Of a stretch of DNA of 64,000 bases, positions 21,231-32,035 are shown one piece after another. The notes beneath the pieces were generated by a model. It was not told where the DNA came from and made no database searches. It saw only the letters and a list, made by a program, of their open reading frames with translations. Within the stretch, counting starts at the first letter, position 1. Every line of letters begins with the position of its first letter. The stretch comes from Reticulitermes speratus. Taxonomy: Eukaryota > Arthropoda > Insecta > Blattodea > Rhinotermitidae. Location of the stretch: positions 2,199,487 through 2,263,486 of the forward strand of contig JAJKFL010000010.1 of the NCBI GenBank assembly GCA_021186555.1. Direction: 5' to 3'. Both the position numbers and the translations under genes were made by a program.

Positions 21231-24200
21231 TTCTCCCAGTACTTCAGTTTTCCCCTGTCAGTATCATTCCACCACATGCTACATACTCATTTCATACATC
21301 TACCGCCGACGCTGTATAATGTTTTTCTCCCAGTACTTCAGTTTTCCCCAGTCAGTATCATTCCACCAATGCTCCATACTCATTCATACATCTACCGCCG
21401 ACGCTGTATAATGTTTTTCTCCCAGTACTTCAGTTTTCCGCAGTCAGCATCATTCCACCAATGCTCCATACTCATTCATTCATCTACCACCGACGCTGTA
21501 TAATGTTTTTCTCCCAGTACTTCAGTTTTCCCTGTCAGTATCATTCCACCAATGCTCCATACTCATTCATTCATCTACCACATACGCTGTATAATGTTTT
21601 TCTTCCAGTACTTCAGTTTTCCCCTGTCAGTATCATTCCACCAATGCTCCATACTCATTCATTCATCTACCACCGACGCTGTATAATGTTTTTCTCCCAG
21701 TACTTCAGTTTTCCCCTGTCAGTATCATTCCACCAATGCTCCATACTCATTCATACATCTACCGCCGACGCTGTATAATGTTTTTCTCCCAGTACTTCAG
21801 TTTTCCGCAGTCAGCATTATTCCACCAATGCTCCATACTCATTCATTCATCTACCACCGACGCTGTATAATGTTTTTCTCCCAGTACTTCAGTTTTCCCC
21901 TGTCAGTATCATTCCACCAATGCTCCATACTCATTCATTCATCTACCACATACGCTGTATAATGTTTTTCTCCCAGTACTTCAGTTTTCCCCTGTCAGTA
22001 TCATTCCACCAATGCTCCATACTCATTCATACATCTACCGCCGACGCTGTATAATGTTTTTCTCCCAGTACTTCAGTTTTCCCCTGTCAGTATCATTCCA
22101 CCAATGCTGCATACTCATTCATTCATCTACCACATACGCTGTATAATGTTTTTCTCCCAGTACTTCAGTTTTCCCCTGTCAGTATCATTCCACCACTGCT
22201 CCATACTCATTCATTCATCTACCACATACGCTGTATAATGTTTTTCTCCCAGTACTTCAGTTTCCCCCTGTCAGTATCATTCCACCATTGCTCCATACTC
22301 ATTCATTCATCTACCGCCGACGCTGTATAATGTTTCTCTCCCAGTACTTCAGTTTTCCCCTGTCAGTATCATTCCACCAATGCTCCATACTCATTCATTC
22401 ATCTACCACCGACGCTGTATAATGTTTCTCTCCCAGTACTTCAGTTTTCCCCTGTCAGTATCATTGAACCAATGCTCCATACTCATTCATTCATCTACCA
22501 CATACGCTGTATAATGTTTTTCTCCCAGTACTTCAGTTTTCCCCTGTCAGTATCATTCCACCAATGCTCCACACCCATTCATACATATACCGCCAACGCT
22601 GTATAATGTTTTTCGCCCAGTACTTCAGTTTTCCCCTGTCAGTATGATTCCACCAATGCTCCATACTCATTCATTCATCTACCACCGACGCTGTATAATG
22701 TTTTTCTCCCAGTACTTCAGTTTTCCCCTGTCAGTATCATTCCACCAATGCTCCATACTCATTCATTCATCTACCACTGACATTGTATAATGTTTTTCTC
22801 CCAGTACTTCAGTTTTCCCTGTCAGTATCATTCCACGAATGCTCCATACTCATTCATTCATCTACCACCGACGCTGTATAATGTTTCTCTCCCAGTACTT
22901 CAGTTTTCCCCTGTCAGTATCATTCCACCAATGCTCCATACTCATTCATTCATCTACCACCGACGCTGTATAATGTTTTTCTCCAGTACTTCAGTTTTCC
23001 CCTGTCAGTATCATTCCACCAATGCTCCATACTCATTCATTCATCTACCACATACGCTGTATAATGTTTTTCTTCCAGTACTTCAGTTTTCCCTGTCAGT
23101 ATCATTCCACCAATTCTCCATACTCATTCATACATCTACCGCCGACGCTGTATAATGTTTTTCTCCCAGTACTTCAGTTTTCCGCAGTCAGCATCATTCC
23201 ACCAATGCTCCATACTCATTCATTCATCTACCACAGACGCTGTATAATGTTTTTCTCCCAGTACTTCAGTTTTCCCCTGTCAGTATCATTCCACCAATGC
23301 TCCATACTCATTCATTCATCTACCACATACGCTGTATAATGTTTTTCTTCCAGTACTTCAGTTTTCCCCTGTCAGTATCATTCCACCAATGCTCCATACT
23401 CATTCATTCATCTACCACCGACGCTGTATAATGTTTTTCTCCCAGTACTTCAGTTTTCCCCTGTCAGTATCATTCCACCAATGCTCCATACTCATTCATA
23501 CATCTACCGCCGACGCTGTATAATGTTTTTCTCCCAGTACTTCAGTTTTCCCCTGTCAGTATCATTCCACCAATGCTCCATACTCATTCATTCATCTACC
23601 ACATACGCTGTATAATGTTTTTCTCCCAGTACTTCAGTTTTCCCCTGTCAGTATCATTCCACCACTGCTCCATACTCATTCATTCATCTACCACATACGC
23701 TGTATAATGTTTTCTCCCAGTATTCAGTTTCCCCTGTCAGTATCATCCACCATTGCTCCATACTCATTCATTCATCTACCGCCGACGCTGTATAATGTTT
23801 CTCTCCCAGTACTTCAGTTTTCCCCTGTCAGTATCATTCCACCAATGCTCCATACTCATTCATTCATCTACCAACCGACGCTGTATAATGTTTCTCTCCC
23901 AGTACTTCAGTTTTCCCCTGTCAGTATCATTGAACCAATGCTCCATACTCATTCATATCATCTACCACATACGCTGTATAATGTTTTTCTCCCAGTACTT
24001 CAGTTTTCCCCTGTCAGTATCATTCCACCAATGCTCCACACCCATTCATACATATACCGCCGACGCTGTATAATGTTTTTCGCCCAGTACTTCAGTTTTC
24101 CCCTGTCAGTATGATTCCACCAATGCTCCATACTCATTCATTCATCTACCACCGACGCTGTATAATGTTTTTCTCCCAGTACTTCAGTTTTCCCCTGTCA

Positions 24201-24530
24201 GTATCATTCCACCAATGCTCCATACTCATTCATTCATCTACCACTGACATTGTATAATGTTTTTCTCCCAGTACTTCAGTTTTCCCCTGTCAGTATCATT
24301 CCACGAATGCTCCATACTCATTCATTCATCTACCACCGACGCTGTATAATGTTTCTCTCCCAGTACTTCAGTTTTCCCCTGTCAGTATCATTCCACCAAT
24401 GCTCCATACTCATTCATTCATCTACCACCGACGCTGTATAATGTTTCTCTCCCAGTACTTCAGTTTTCCCCTGTCAGTATAATTCCACCATTGCTCCATA
24501 CTCATTCATCCATCACGGACGCGATATAAT
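21136..24530. repeat. 92-bp satellite derived from a SINE C body, about 37 copies
   Basis: Each unit contains CTCCCAGTACTTCAGTTTTC, GTCAGTATCATTCCACCAAT, GCTCCATACTCATTCATTCA and ACGCTGTATAATG. The first half equals the SINE C body (compare 690-945). The second half equals the single-copy 3' part of the SINE C at 45972. Unit variants (CACATACGCTG, CGCCGACGCTG, TTTCTCTCCC, CACTGACATTG) occur in the same order twice, about 1,467 bp (16 units) apart, so a multi-unit segment was duplicated. Confidence 0.95.
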
Positions 24531-25033
24531 CTTAGCAATTGACAGCATCGTTAAATAACACACTGAAAAGACACGGTAACATTAGTGGTGAGTAGATAAG
24601 GATATGAAAGGATGTCGCAGCCTTTTCGAAATATTCTTCTGCTACGAAGACTTAGTAAAACCGCGATATTTGGTTCAGTTGGTTTAGTGGTTGACAGTAC
24701 ATCCGAGATTCGAACCAAACACCTTCCGAATGCAAGTTTACAGCATTATACTTATCGTGTGAACTTCACGACCTCGGCTTGAATCTGATGACTTTACGAA
24801 GATGTCACCCGAGGTGGTCAGACATTCCAGTAACAGTGAAAGTACGCCAATGGCTTCAGGTGGGAAATAAAATTGTCGGTAAGTGTGACGTCACAACACC
24901 TTGGTAGGTGGATTAATTCGCCCCAAACCCCCGAATCTTGCTTCAGCGCGCTCTAATTTCGAACGATTTTATTTACACAACAGATCGCATCACACTGCCA
25001 CCAGAACTCTCTCTCACATCAATTCCATCAGCA
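24531..25033. other. Unassigned sequence
   Basis: No feature recognised. Confidence 0.3.
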
Positions 25034-25745
25034 GATATGTTTGTGAAATTTTATATTAATGTCAACAGCAGATATGTCTGTGAAGTTTTATATTAATGTC
25101 AACAGTAGATAGTCTGTGAAGTTTTATATTAATGTCAGCAGCAGATATGTCTGTGAAGTTTTATATTAATATCAGCAGTAGATATATCTGTGAAGTTTTA
25201 TATTAATGTCAACAGTAGATATGTCTGTGAAGTTTTATATTAATATCAGCAGTAGATATATCTGTGAAGTTTTATATTAATGTCAGCAGTAGATATGTCT
25301 GTGAAGTTTTATATTAATATCAGCAGTAGATATATCTGTGAAGTTTTATATTAATGTCAGCAGTAGATATATCTGTGAAGTTTTATATTAATGTCAGCAG
25401 TAGATATGTCTGAAGTTTTATATTAATGTCAGCAGTAGATATGTCTGTGAAGTTTTATATTAATGTCAGCAGTAGATATGTCTGTGAAATTTTATATTAA
25501 TATCGAGTAGATATATCTGTGAAGTTTTATATTAATGTCAACAGTAGATATGTCTGTGAAGTTTTATATTAATGTCAACAGTAGATATGTCTGTGAAGTT
25601 TTATATTAATATCAGCAGTAGATATGTCTGTGAAGTTTTATATTAATGTCAACAATAGATATGTCTGGAAGTTTTATTTTAATGTCACAGTAGATATGTC
25701 TGTGACGTTTTATATTAATGTCAGCAGCAAATATGTCAGTGAAGT
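25034..25745. repeat. 37-bp AT-rich minisatellite, about 19 copies
   Basis: The unit is AGATATGTCTGTGAAGTTTT followed by ATATTAATGTCAGCAGT. Variants alternate ATATCAGC with GTCAACAG. Edge units are more diverged (TGGAAGTTTTATTTT near 25660). Confidence 0.95.
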
Positions 25746-26454
25746 TCTGCTCAATAAACTCACATCAACATCGCAGAGCAGACGCTGGTACGTCTCACTT
25801 GAATTCGGTCTGTACCGTTGTCCTTGGGCCCTCCGTAGATGTTACGATGGGTAAAGAGTTTAAAATACACAGTGCTGTTTGTAAGTTGAGTTGGAGGGAC
25901 TGAAGGAACCCGCGATGCAGTTTGGTAAGATGCAGTAACCTGCACGACAGTCACGTGTATCACAGCACTGGTTGTCACTAGTTTGGGCATAATGAGGTGC
26001 TGGACAGACTGCCTCCACGTCTCCCCTATTCCGACAGAGTCACTGTGTCCCTCCGGCGCCAGGAATTGGCGATGTGCAAACAGAGGAAGTCACCGCGTCG
26101 GTCGTGCCCACTGATAGGAAGGTACACAGGTTGCAGGGTTCATTGCACGGAAATGGATTTAGTTTTGCATCCCGCAGAATTCTGCAAATAACGGAGACTC
26201 TTTGCACAGTGTCTCGTGATGGCTGACCGCTAATTGACTTCTGCGATACCTTGCCAAGCTAAGAACACTTGCAGAATTCACGCAGTGAAACCGTCTGTCT
26301 CGCTTCCGGTACTTCGTGAAGAATAACATTGCTCAAGGGCAGACTTTCCTCGCGTTATCTGCATTCCTCTGTCACCCTTCTCTTTGACTTCTAGTGGTAC
26401 TTTTGGTGGTGTGACCTGAACACCGATAGAAAGTGTTTTAACAAACTGCATGTA
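25746..26454. other. Unassigned sequence
   Basis: Several overlapping open frames of 60-76 codons on both strands. None has a recognisable domain. Confidence 0.3.
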
Positions 26455-26645
26455 GCAGAATCCTTCTTGAGAAGCTAGTTAAGATATCCCCCGCATTTTA
26501 TGGAACCAGAAGGTTCATTACCGTGTTCACAACAGCCCGCCACCTGTCCCTATCCTGAGCCAGATCAATCAAGTCCACGCCTCCCCATCCCACTTCTTGA
26601 AGATGCATTTTTATATTATCCAGCCATCTACGCCTAGGTCTAGGT
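26455..26645 (-). pseudogene. LINE ORF 3' end (DRDRWR family), uninterrupted tail
   Basis: The minus strand encodes [40 protein letters not shown], then NTVMNLLVP and a stop, without frameshift over about 49 residues. It is the best-preserved example of this LINE tail here. The upstream reverse-transcriptase region is missing (5' truncation). Confidence 0.8.
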
Positions 26646-26930
26646 CTTTCAAGTTAAAGTACTCGTACTTTATTTTCATACCGTTCTGTACTGTTTAATT
26701 TCACAAAATCTTTTTACACCGTTGTAATACGCGAAATTCTTTGTTGCGCGCTGTATTTATTTACATTGTAATTTCGTCCTTCATACTTCTGTTGCTGTAA
26801 ATCATCCCTGAGGATGATAAATGAACACACTGTGCAACAATAAATTTAGAGCTCTGTATGGCGTACAGATTTGTTCTTGTAGATAAATGTTATGTAAGTT
26901 TTGAACTTTTCAGGGCGATGTGGTTTAGGC
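26646..26930. other. Unassigned sequence
   Basis: Contains CATCCCTGAGGATGATAAAT at about 26804, similar to the opening of the hammerhead-like motif but lacking the GAAAC half. Confidence 0.3.
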
Positions 26931-26959
26931 TTCCGTTATACTGAGATACGACACTGCAT

Positions 26960-27075
26960 CATTGGCTAATCGGATCTCGACGTTTCGAATTGTGGGTTTG
27001 AACGACGTCAGTGCCTCTTCTCAAGGCTCTAGAGTTTCTTGTGAACTGCGGTCTTCGAAACGTCGAGAGCCGACA
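26960..27075. mobile_element. Fold-back pair with GAAACGTC ends
   Basis: Two inverted blocks, TCTCGACGTTTCGAATTG (26976) and CTTCGAAACGTCGAGAGC (27054), flank about 60 bp. This gives the same inverted layout as the other hammerhead-like pairs, although CTGAnGA cores are decayed (CTTGAGAAGA on the minus strand). Confidence 0.5.
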
Positions 27076-27127
27076 TCCAGGACGCGTATCTTACTTGGTT
27101 AAGATGTTGGTGTAACTAAAATTTTGT

Positions 27128-27202
27128 CTGCCGATCCCAGTGGCCGCGCGGTCTAAGGCGTGGGTCTACGGCCGCTCGTTTGCTGGGATTGTGGGTTTGA
27201 AT
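27128..27202 (+). mobile_element. SINE family D, head fragment
   Basis: Only the tRNA-like head is present (CCGATCCCAGTGGCCGCGCG through GATTGTGGGTTTGAAT). It ends exactly where the next D copy begins, as a head-to-tail partial duplication. Confidence 0.85.
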
Positions 27203-27702
27203 CTGCCGATCCCAGTGGCCGCGCGGTCTAAGGCATGGGTCTTCGGCCGCTCGCTTTACTGGGATTGTGGGTTCGAATCACACCGGGGGCATGGATGTCT
27301 GTGTGTTGTGTTGTATAAGGACGGTAGCATGGAACGTAAAGTGACATGAAGGACGAAAAAGGATTTAAACAGTACAAAAATGGATCAAAGGGGAAAAACT
27401 GCCCGAGAGAAAAAAAAATCCCGCCGAAGGCGTGAATGTTTGTGTTGTGTTTGTTGTATAAGGACATTAGCTTGGAATATAAGTGACATGAAGAAGGGAA
27501 GGATCAAAATGGATGAAAGGAACAAACGGGACAGAAAAAAAAAGTCCCGTCGAGGGCATGGATGTCGTCTCTTGTGCGTTGTCAGGTAGAGGTCTCTGCG
27601 ACAACATGATCACTCGTCCAGAGGAGTCCTACCGAGTGTGGTGTGTCTGAGTGTGATCGTGAAGTCTCGAAAACCCAAGGGGTTGTCGAGCCATAGGGGG
27701 GG
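27203..27702 (+). mobile_element. SINE family D with an internal tandem insertion
   Basis: The head and B box are intact (GGGTTCGAATCACACCGG). Between the head (ends about 27299) and the body (AGGTAGAGGTCTCTGCG at 27584) lie two ~130-bp related segments, 27300-27437 and 27438-27565. Each contains GTATAAGGAC, GTGACATGAAG, GGATCAAA and an A-rich end with TCCCG.CGA. Copies at 10251 and 44636 lack this block, so it is a subfamily with extra sequence or a local duplication. Confidence 0.8.
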
Positions 27703-27929
27703 AGGAACTGTTGTTTAGTGAATTTAATTTTGGTTCTTATGTGACGCATATAAGTACATAAAGCTGGAATATAATACCAGTTTTCTCAAAAGCAGTTTCT
27801 TTGACAATAAATTAATGCGACCCAAACTGTGGAGTATTGTCTGAAATGTACTTTACTGGAGCAATTCGTAACTAGAGGAAATAAGACACATTGATAGGGC
27901 AGTATAGGAAGCGGGAGAGGTTAGACGGG

Positions 27930-28262
27930 ACAGTGACTGAACTAGCCGGGTCAATGCGGCAGGGGCAATGAACTTCTCCGAAACGTCCAGACAGTCTACG
28001 GTGCCCACCCACCCTCATATTCACTGGGTAACGGAAGTTCTTTCCCGGACAAAAAGCGGCCAGAGCCTGAATTTGGCCACATACCTCCAACTACTGCAGA
28101 GCTTAAGAATGTATGGAGCTGTACTCTGCTCCCGCCTACATGTCTGCATGTTTCCGGTGGTAAAGCGGTCGGGACATGGTGGACGACTCACCTCCATCAA
28201 ACGCCGAGGTTAAGAATGAGTGGAGTTATACCTCTACTCCCCCTGTATGCCTTCATGGCGTG
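27930..28262 (+). mobile_element. SINE A' copy plus a second 3' half
   Basis: The first copy covers 27930-28140 (GAAACGTCCAGACAG, CACCCACCCTCATATTCACT, AAAAGCGGCCAGAGCC, GCTTAAGAATGTATGGAGC). A second 3' half follows at 28150-28262 (GGTAAAGCGGTCGGGACATG, GTTAAGAATGAGTGGAG, TACCTCTACTCCCCCTG). It is a dimer-like arrangement. Confidence 0.6.
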
Positions 28263-28644
28263 GACAGGTGGCGGTTTTACCTTCACCTGCAGGCCGCAGT
28301 ACACACTCACGTTACGTCGAGCTGAATGCTCGCCCGCCACTAGCGTTCCGGTATACATCGAGACGGTAAATCAATCAGTGAGTTGTCACTCGATTTCCGT
28401 GGAGGGCATTATCTTCAGCGCGGTGATCCACAAGTAAACAATTGCGATAAGAGGAGAAGAAGGCTGTTCCTGTGTTGGCGTGACCCAAGGCGTCTGACAG
28501 CTGTTGAAACCAACACCGCAGTTCGTAGCCTTTCTACAAAGAAAAGTATTCAGTTGGCGTGATATGAAATTGGCTGTCGTGTGTGTGTGTGATCTGTTGG
28601 AACTATCATCAATCATCGCGGTGGTAGTTCTGGTCTTGATGATA
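28263..28644. other. Unassigned sequence
   Basis: No recognised feature. Contains a short TG run near 28580. Confidence 0.3.
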
Positions 28645-28730
28645 AATGTGAATTGAAATAAATTCTGAAAAGTTCTGACGATGGTGTATAATATTGAGAA
28701 CCAATTGTCTTGTGGACTTTGTCCATAGTC

Positions 28731-29088
28731 AATCCAGGGTGGTTACTGGCCTGCTTACTGGACATTACACCTAAGAAGACACCTCCACATAATGGGACTG
28801 AGTGACAGTCCCTTATGTAGGAAATGCGGAGCAGAGGAAGAGACCTCAGCACATATTTTATGCGAATGTGAAGCTTTGGCGACACATAGACACATTCATT
28901 TGGGCTCCTTTTTTCTGAACCCTGAAGACATTAAAGAACTAAGTCCAGGGGCGATCTTGACCTTCATTACAAGGAAAGGGCTCCTGTGACTTAGACATAG
29001 TTAAGGGGCACAAAGGGCCTGTTAAAGGCCTACGTACATCGGGACCGTAAGGGCCCGACCCACACTTCTATTCTATTCTGTTCTATTC
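28731..29088 (+). pseudogene. 5'-truncated LINE 3' end with cysteine-rich tail
   Basis: Encodes LLTGHYT, then a one-base frameshift, then RRHLHIMGLSDSPLCRKCGA, EEETSAHILCECEALATHRH and a stop at about 28989. The Cys/His pattern CxxC...HxxxCxC follows an RNase-H-like end, as in R1/I-type arthropod non-LTR elements (family level inferred). The 3' UTR ends in TTCTA repeats. It is flanked by TTGTCCATAGTC (28719-28730) and TTGTCCATAATC (29089-29100). Confidence 0.8.
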
Positions 29089-29119
29089 TTGTCCATAATC
29101 CGGATAAAATAATACAAAA

Positions 29120-29164
29120 ATCACGACGTTTCGGAAGCTGGTTCGTCTTCCGTCTTCAGGTGAT
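29120..29164 (-). ncRNA. Hammerhead-ribozyme-like motif, intact core
   Basis: Minus strand: ATCAC, CTGAAGA, C, GGAAG, a 9-nt loop, CTTCC, GAAACGTC, GTGAT. It is the same as 9998-10042 except for one loop base. The conserved core and compensating stems in two independently inserted copies support a structured RNA, though both derive from one ancestor. Confidence 0.45.
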
Positions 29165-29295
29165 GGGAGGGGGAGACTCCTACTCAGTTGTGTCCTTTTT
29201 GGACTGAGCTAATCTCAATCACTGGACAACCTCAGCTGGTAGAACCATAGACAATGCGCAAAGTCCAGAAGACAATTGGTTCTCGAATGTGAATT

Positions 29296-29979
29296 CGTTT
29301 CAGTTTATCTGCTGCGTCTGTATATGTATATGACTGGCAGAGTTGCTTGGTCCAGAATGTACAGGCTACTGATTGGCATTTTATTTAGCTAGGCATGTCA
29401 TTTACAGGGCTCGTTTGTAACTTTATCACTGATGATATCATCATTGTTCTTAGTCGTGACATATTTAAAGCTTTAGTACTGAGTTACTGACCGATGGAGT
29501 AAGAAATTAGTGCACTAACGAACCAAATCGTTCTTTAGATGGCAGCACTGTGCCCCCCGAAACTTTGGTATCGGTCTATACCGTGTCTTAACCTACGACA
29601 GGTTTTCTCAAATTGTTTGTTACCGTGGACCCCTCACAAAGTCTCACTAATTATGCGGACCCCCTAAGGCAGAACTGACGGTAACATTTAAAATTTCGAG
29701 TAATTACAACGAAGAAATGTAAACTCTTAAAATCTTAAGTCAATATAAAAATTCGTTAGTAAAAGTATGATTTTCGTAGCAGTAATGGCAGTAAGGGTAA
29801 GATTAGGAAAGCCTAAAGGTAAAGAATTTGTGTTCTTCTGATCAGAAACTGCACTGTGTTGTACGGTTGTTTTAGGTAAATATATTTTGTAAAGTAGTTA
29901 AATATATAATTGTGTAATAGAGAATAGAGTCGAACACAATTCTTTAATTATAAAAGAATAAATTTCGTTTTTATGAAAG
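29296..29979. other. Unassigned sequence with a hAT-like relic
   Basis: CAGGTTTTCTCAAATTGTTT, then CGTGGACCCCTCAC and GCGGACCCCCT (29599-29670), resembles the CAGNGGTTCTCAAACTTTTT...GGACCCC ends of many hAT elements. No opposite end or 8-bp duplication was found. Confidence 0.4.
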
Positions 29980-30385
29980 TGCTACATGTTTCGACACGAT
30001 CTCTTTATCATCAGGCTTTTAAAAATATGTAGAAGTAGGCTAGTTGTATGTTGCTGCAGTTATCATTCCATGGACTGAGATATCATATATGTTATAATTG
30101 TATTAATTGTATTGAATGTTTGCCTTATTGTAGCTTAAAATGATTGAATCAGATATACATTAACACCAGTTAACACCTAAACGTACAGAGATAAAAGTGA
30201 ATGGTAATGATGAAGTCAAAATACAAGAAAATGCAGCCTTTAAATAGTAATTTTAATGATACGGCATATAGATAATGCATATTTACAATTTGGTGACGCT
30301 GCGTATGTCTTTATAATGTTGTGGCTCCCTGATGATGGCTACAATACGTAGCCGAAACATGTAGCGGCGTAAAAAGTGCTTTGTG
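29975..30385. mobile_element. Inverted-repeat element with hammerhead-like motif at each end
   Basis: The left end on the minus strand reads CCTGATGATAAAGAG...GTGTCGAAACATGTAGCACT (29980-30020). The right end on the plus strand reads CCTGATGATGGCTACAATAC, GTAGCCGAAACATGTAGC (30328-30367). The two motifs point outward. About 300 bp between them have no coding capacity. Confidence 0.5.
30322..30368 (+). ncRNA. Hammerhead-like motif, ATGTA type
   Basis: CTGATGA, then T, then the perfect 6-bp stem GGCTAC/GTAGCC with a 4-5-nt loop, then GAAAC, AT, GTA. Stem III would be only AC/GU closed by AU, with cleavage after GUA. The core residues match the hammerhead consensus. Stem I pairing is weak. Confidence 0.4.
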
Positions 30386-30484
30386 CAGCAGTTGGAGTAA
30401 AACTTGTGTGCGTACTCCAATTTGGTCTAACAGTTGAAAAGTGTGATATCAGTACACCTTCAAGAGTCGACAATGAATAGGCAA

Positions 30485-30489
30485 TACTA

Positions 30490-30557
<68 letters not shown>

Positions 30558-30585
30558 ATAATAATAATAATATTATTATTATTAA
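30485..30585. repeat. (CTA)n then (AAT)n microsatellites
   Basis: About 23 CTA triplets followed by ATA/TTA triplets. The minus-strand serine-run open frame at 30449-30844 arises from this. Confidence 0.95.
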
Positions 30586-30599
30586 AGTAAAAAGATAAC

Positions 30600-30880
30600 G
30601 GTAAAGTTCTCCGTAGAACAGGCCATGAAGGCCCAGAGGGGGAGTAGAGGTATAGCTCTACTCTTTTTATAACCCTGGCACTAGATGGAGGTGGGTGGTC
30701 AACTCCACGCCCCGGCCGCTTTACCCCCGGGAAAGAAACCCGGTACCCATTGTATAGGAGGCTGGGTGGGCCCCAGGACTCGTCTGGACGGCTGCGAAAA
30801 ATCTCGCCCCCACCGGGATTCGATCCCCGGACCGTCCAACCCATAGCGAGTCGCTATACCGACTGAGCTATCGCGGCCCG
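30600..30880 (-). mobile_element. SINE family A, full length
   Basis: Minus-oriented. The tail GGTAAAGTTCTCCGTAG is at the left, the B-box-like GGGATTCGATCCCCGGACC in the middle, and the head ACTGAGCTATCGCGGCCC at the right. Confidence 0.88.
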
Positions 30881-31700
30881 TATAATATTTAAGTAGAAAT
30901 TTAAAAGTGCAAAACGTTTGTCATGCAAAATAGCCTTCAATGTACCATAAATTGTAACTACAGAATAGCTGCAACACTATATACCGTAGAAATATGGTTT
31001 GTTTCAGGTATAGAATTGTAAATACTCTGTATAAATTCTATAATAAATAATACTGACAGTAATAATAATAATAATCATCAAAGCGCTAGTTTCATGCAAA
31101 TGTGTCACGTTGCATAAAACAAATTGCTTGTAACCAGTTTCTTCTGTGTGCCTGTGGCCCTACACGAAGCGTTTCATCAAACGACACTCTGTCGCCTGCT
31201 CGGCCCCTGTCTTTGCCCAAAGAGGGACAGACGATCGTTGACAGCAGATGTGGCCGGAGCCTGGCCTCGTGCCACCAATCCATTCATCGCGTATTACTGT
31301 TTAATTTATTGTGAACCGCCATATTTTCAGGGTGAATTGTACTGTGTAGACCCACTCCCTGCTGTTTAGTATAATTCAGGGGTGTCCATATCGATCGCAT
31401 AATCCTGTTATTCATTGGTTGTCTTTAATCCTCTGTACCGCAAGACTTCAAAGATGAAAGCATATGGTGGGTGTTAGTGTAAAGCCATACGCTTTGTGCC
31501 CAACTTGAGGGTGAGCAGTTGGCATGTCAGATTCTTATTTTGGGGGTCCAGGCGTCGATTCTCGTCCCCCACGTCCCTAGTCGTAACTGTTTTTTTTCTT
31601 CGTGGTTTTCCTGTGTGCCCCTGGAGGAAAATGCCTGCGTCTTTCCCCATCCAGAATTCAATCACCATTCTGACCAACGCGTTTGAATAAACAGCGCAGT
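30881..31700. other. Unassigned sequence
   Basis: Open frames on both strands at 31092-31369 and 31474-31690 are mutual shadows without domain signals. Confidence 0.3.
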
Positions 31701-31976
31701 GTAAAGGTAAAGGTCACCCTAGAACAAGCCATAAAGGCCCAGAGGGGGAGTAGAGGTATAGCTCTACTCTTTCTTTAACTCCGGCATTAGATGGGGTTGG
31801 GTGGTCAACTCCACGCTCCGGCCGCTTTACCCCCGGGAAAGAGACCCGGTACCCATTGTACAGGAGGCTGGGTAAGCCCCAGGGCCGGTCTGGACGGGTG
31901 CTGAAAATCTCGCCTGCACCGGGATTCGATCCCCGGACCGTCCACCTCGCAGCGAGTCGCTATACCGACTGAGTAC
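31701..31976 (-). mobile_element. SINE family A, head truncated
   Basis: Minus-oriented. It is complete up to TATACCGACTGAG, where the last part of the head (CTATCGCGGCCC) is lost. Confidence 0.85.
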
Positions 31977-32035
31977 TGCGAAAAATTGCTACATTTTCAG
32001 TTCAATATTAGACGGAGGTGACTGATTAGCCTGAT

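Larger units (their letters stand above)
28655..29285. mobile_element. Second copy of the hammerhead-bearing retroelement-like insertion
   Basis: Flanked by AATGTGAATT at 28645-28654 and 29286-29295 (10-bp duplication). The left end carries TTCTGACGATGGTGTATAAT and ACCAATTGTCTTGTGGACTT. The right end carries the inverted AAAGTCCAGAAGACAATTGG. A LINE fragment (28731-29088) interrupts it. The rest matches the left arm of 9936-10598, including the hairpin motif at 29120-29164. Confidence 0.7.

Noticed and set aside
21108..24441. Repeated YFSFP/SILIHSST-type peptide frames
   Set aside because: They derive from the 92-bp SINE-derived array and are broken in every frame.
30449..30844. Serine-rich protein frame
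   Set aside because: It arises from the CTA/AAT microsatellite and SINE A read on the minus strand.
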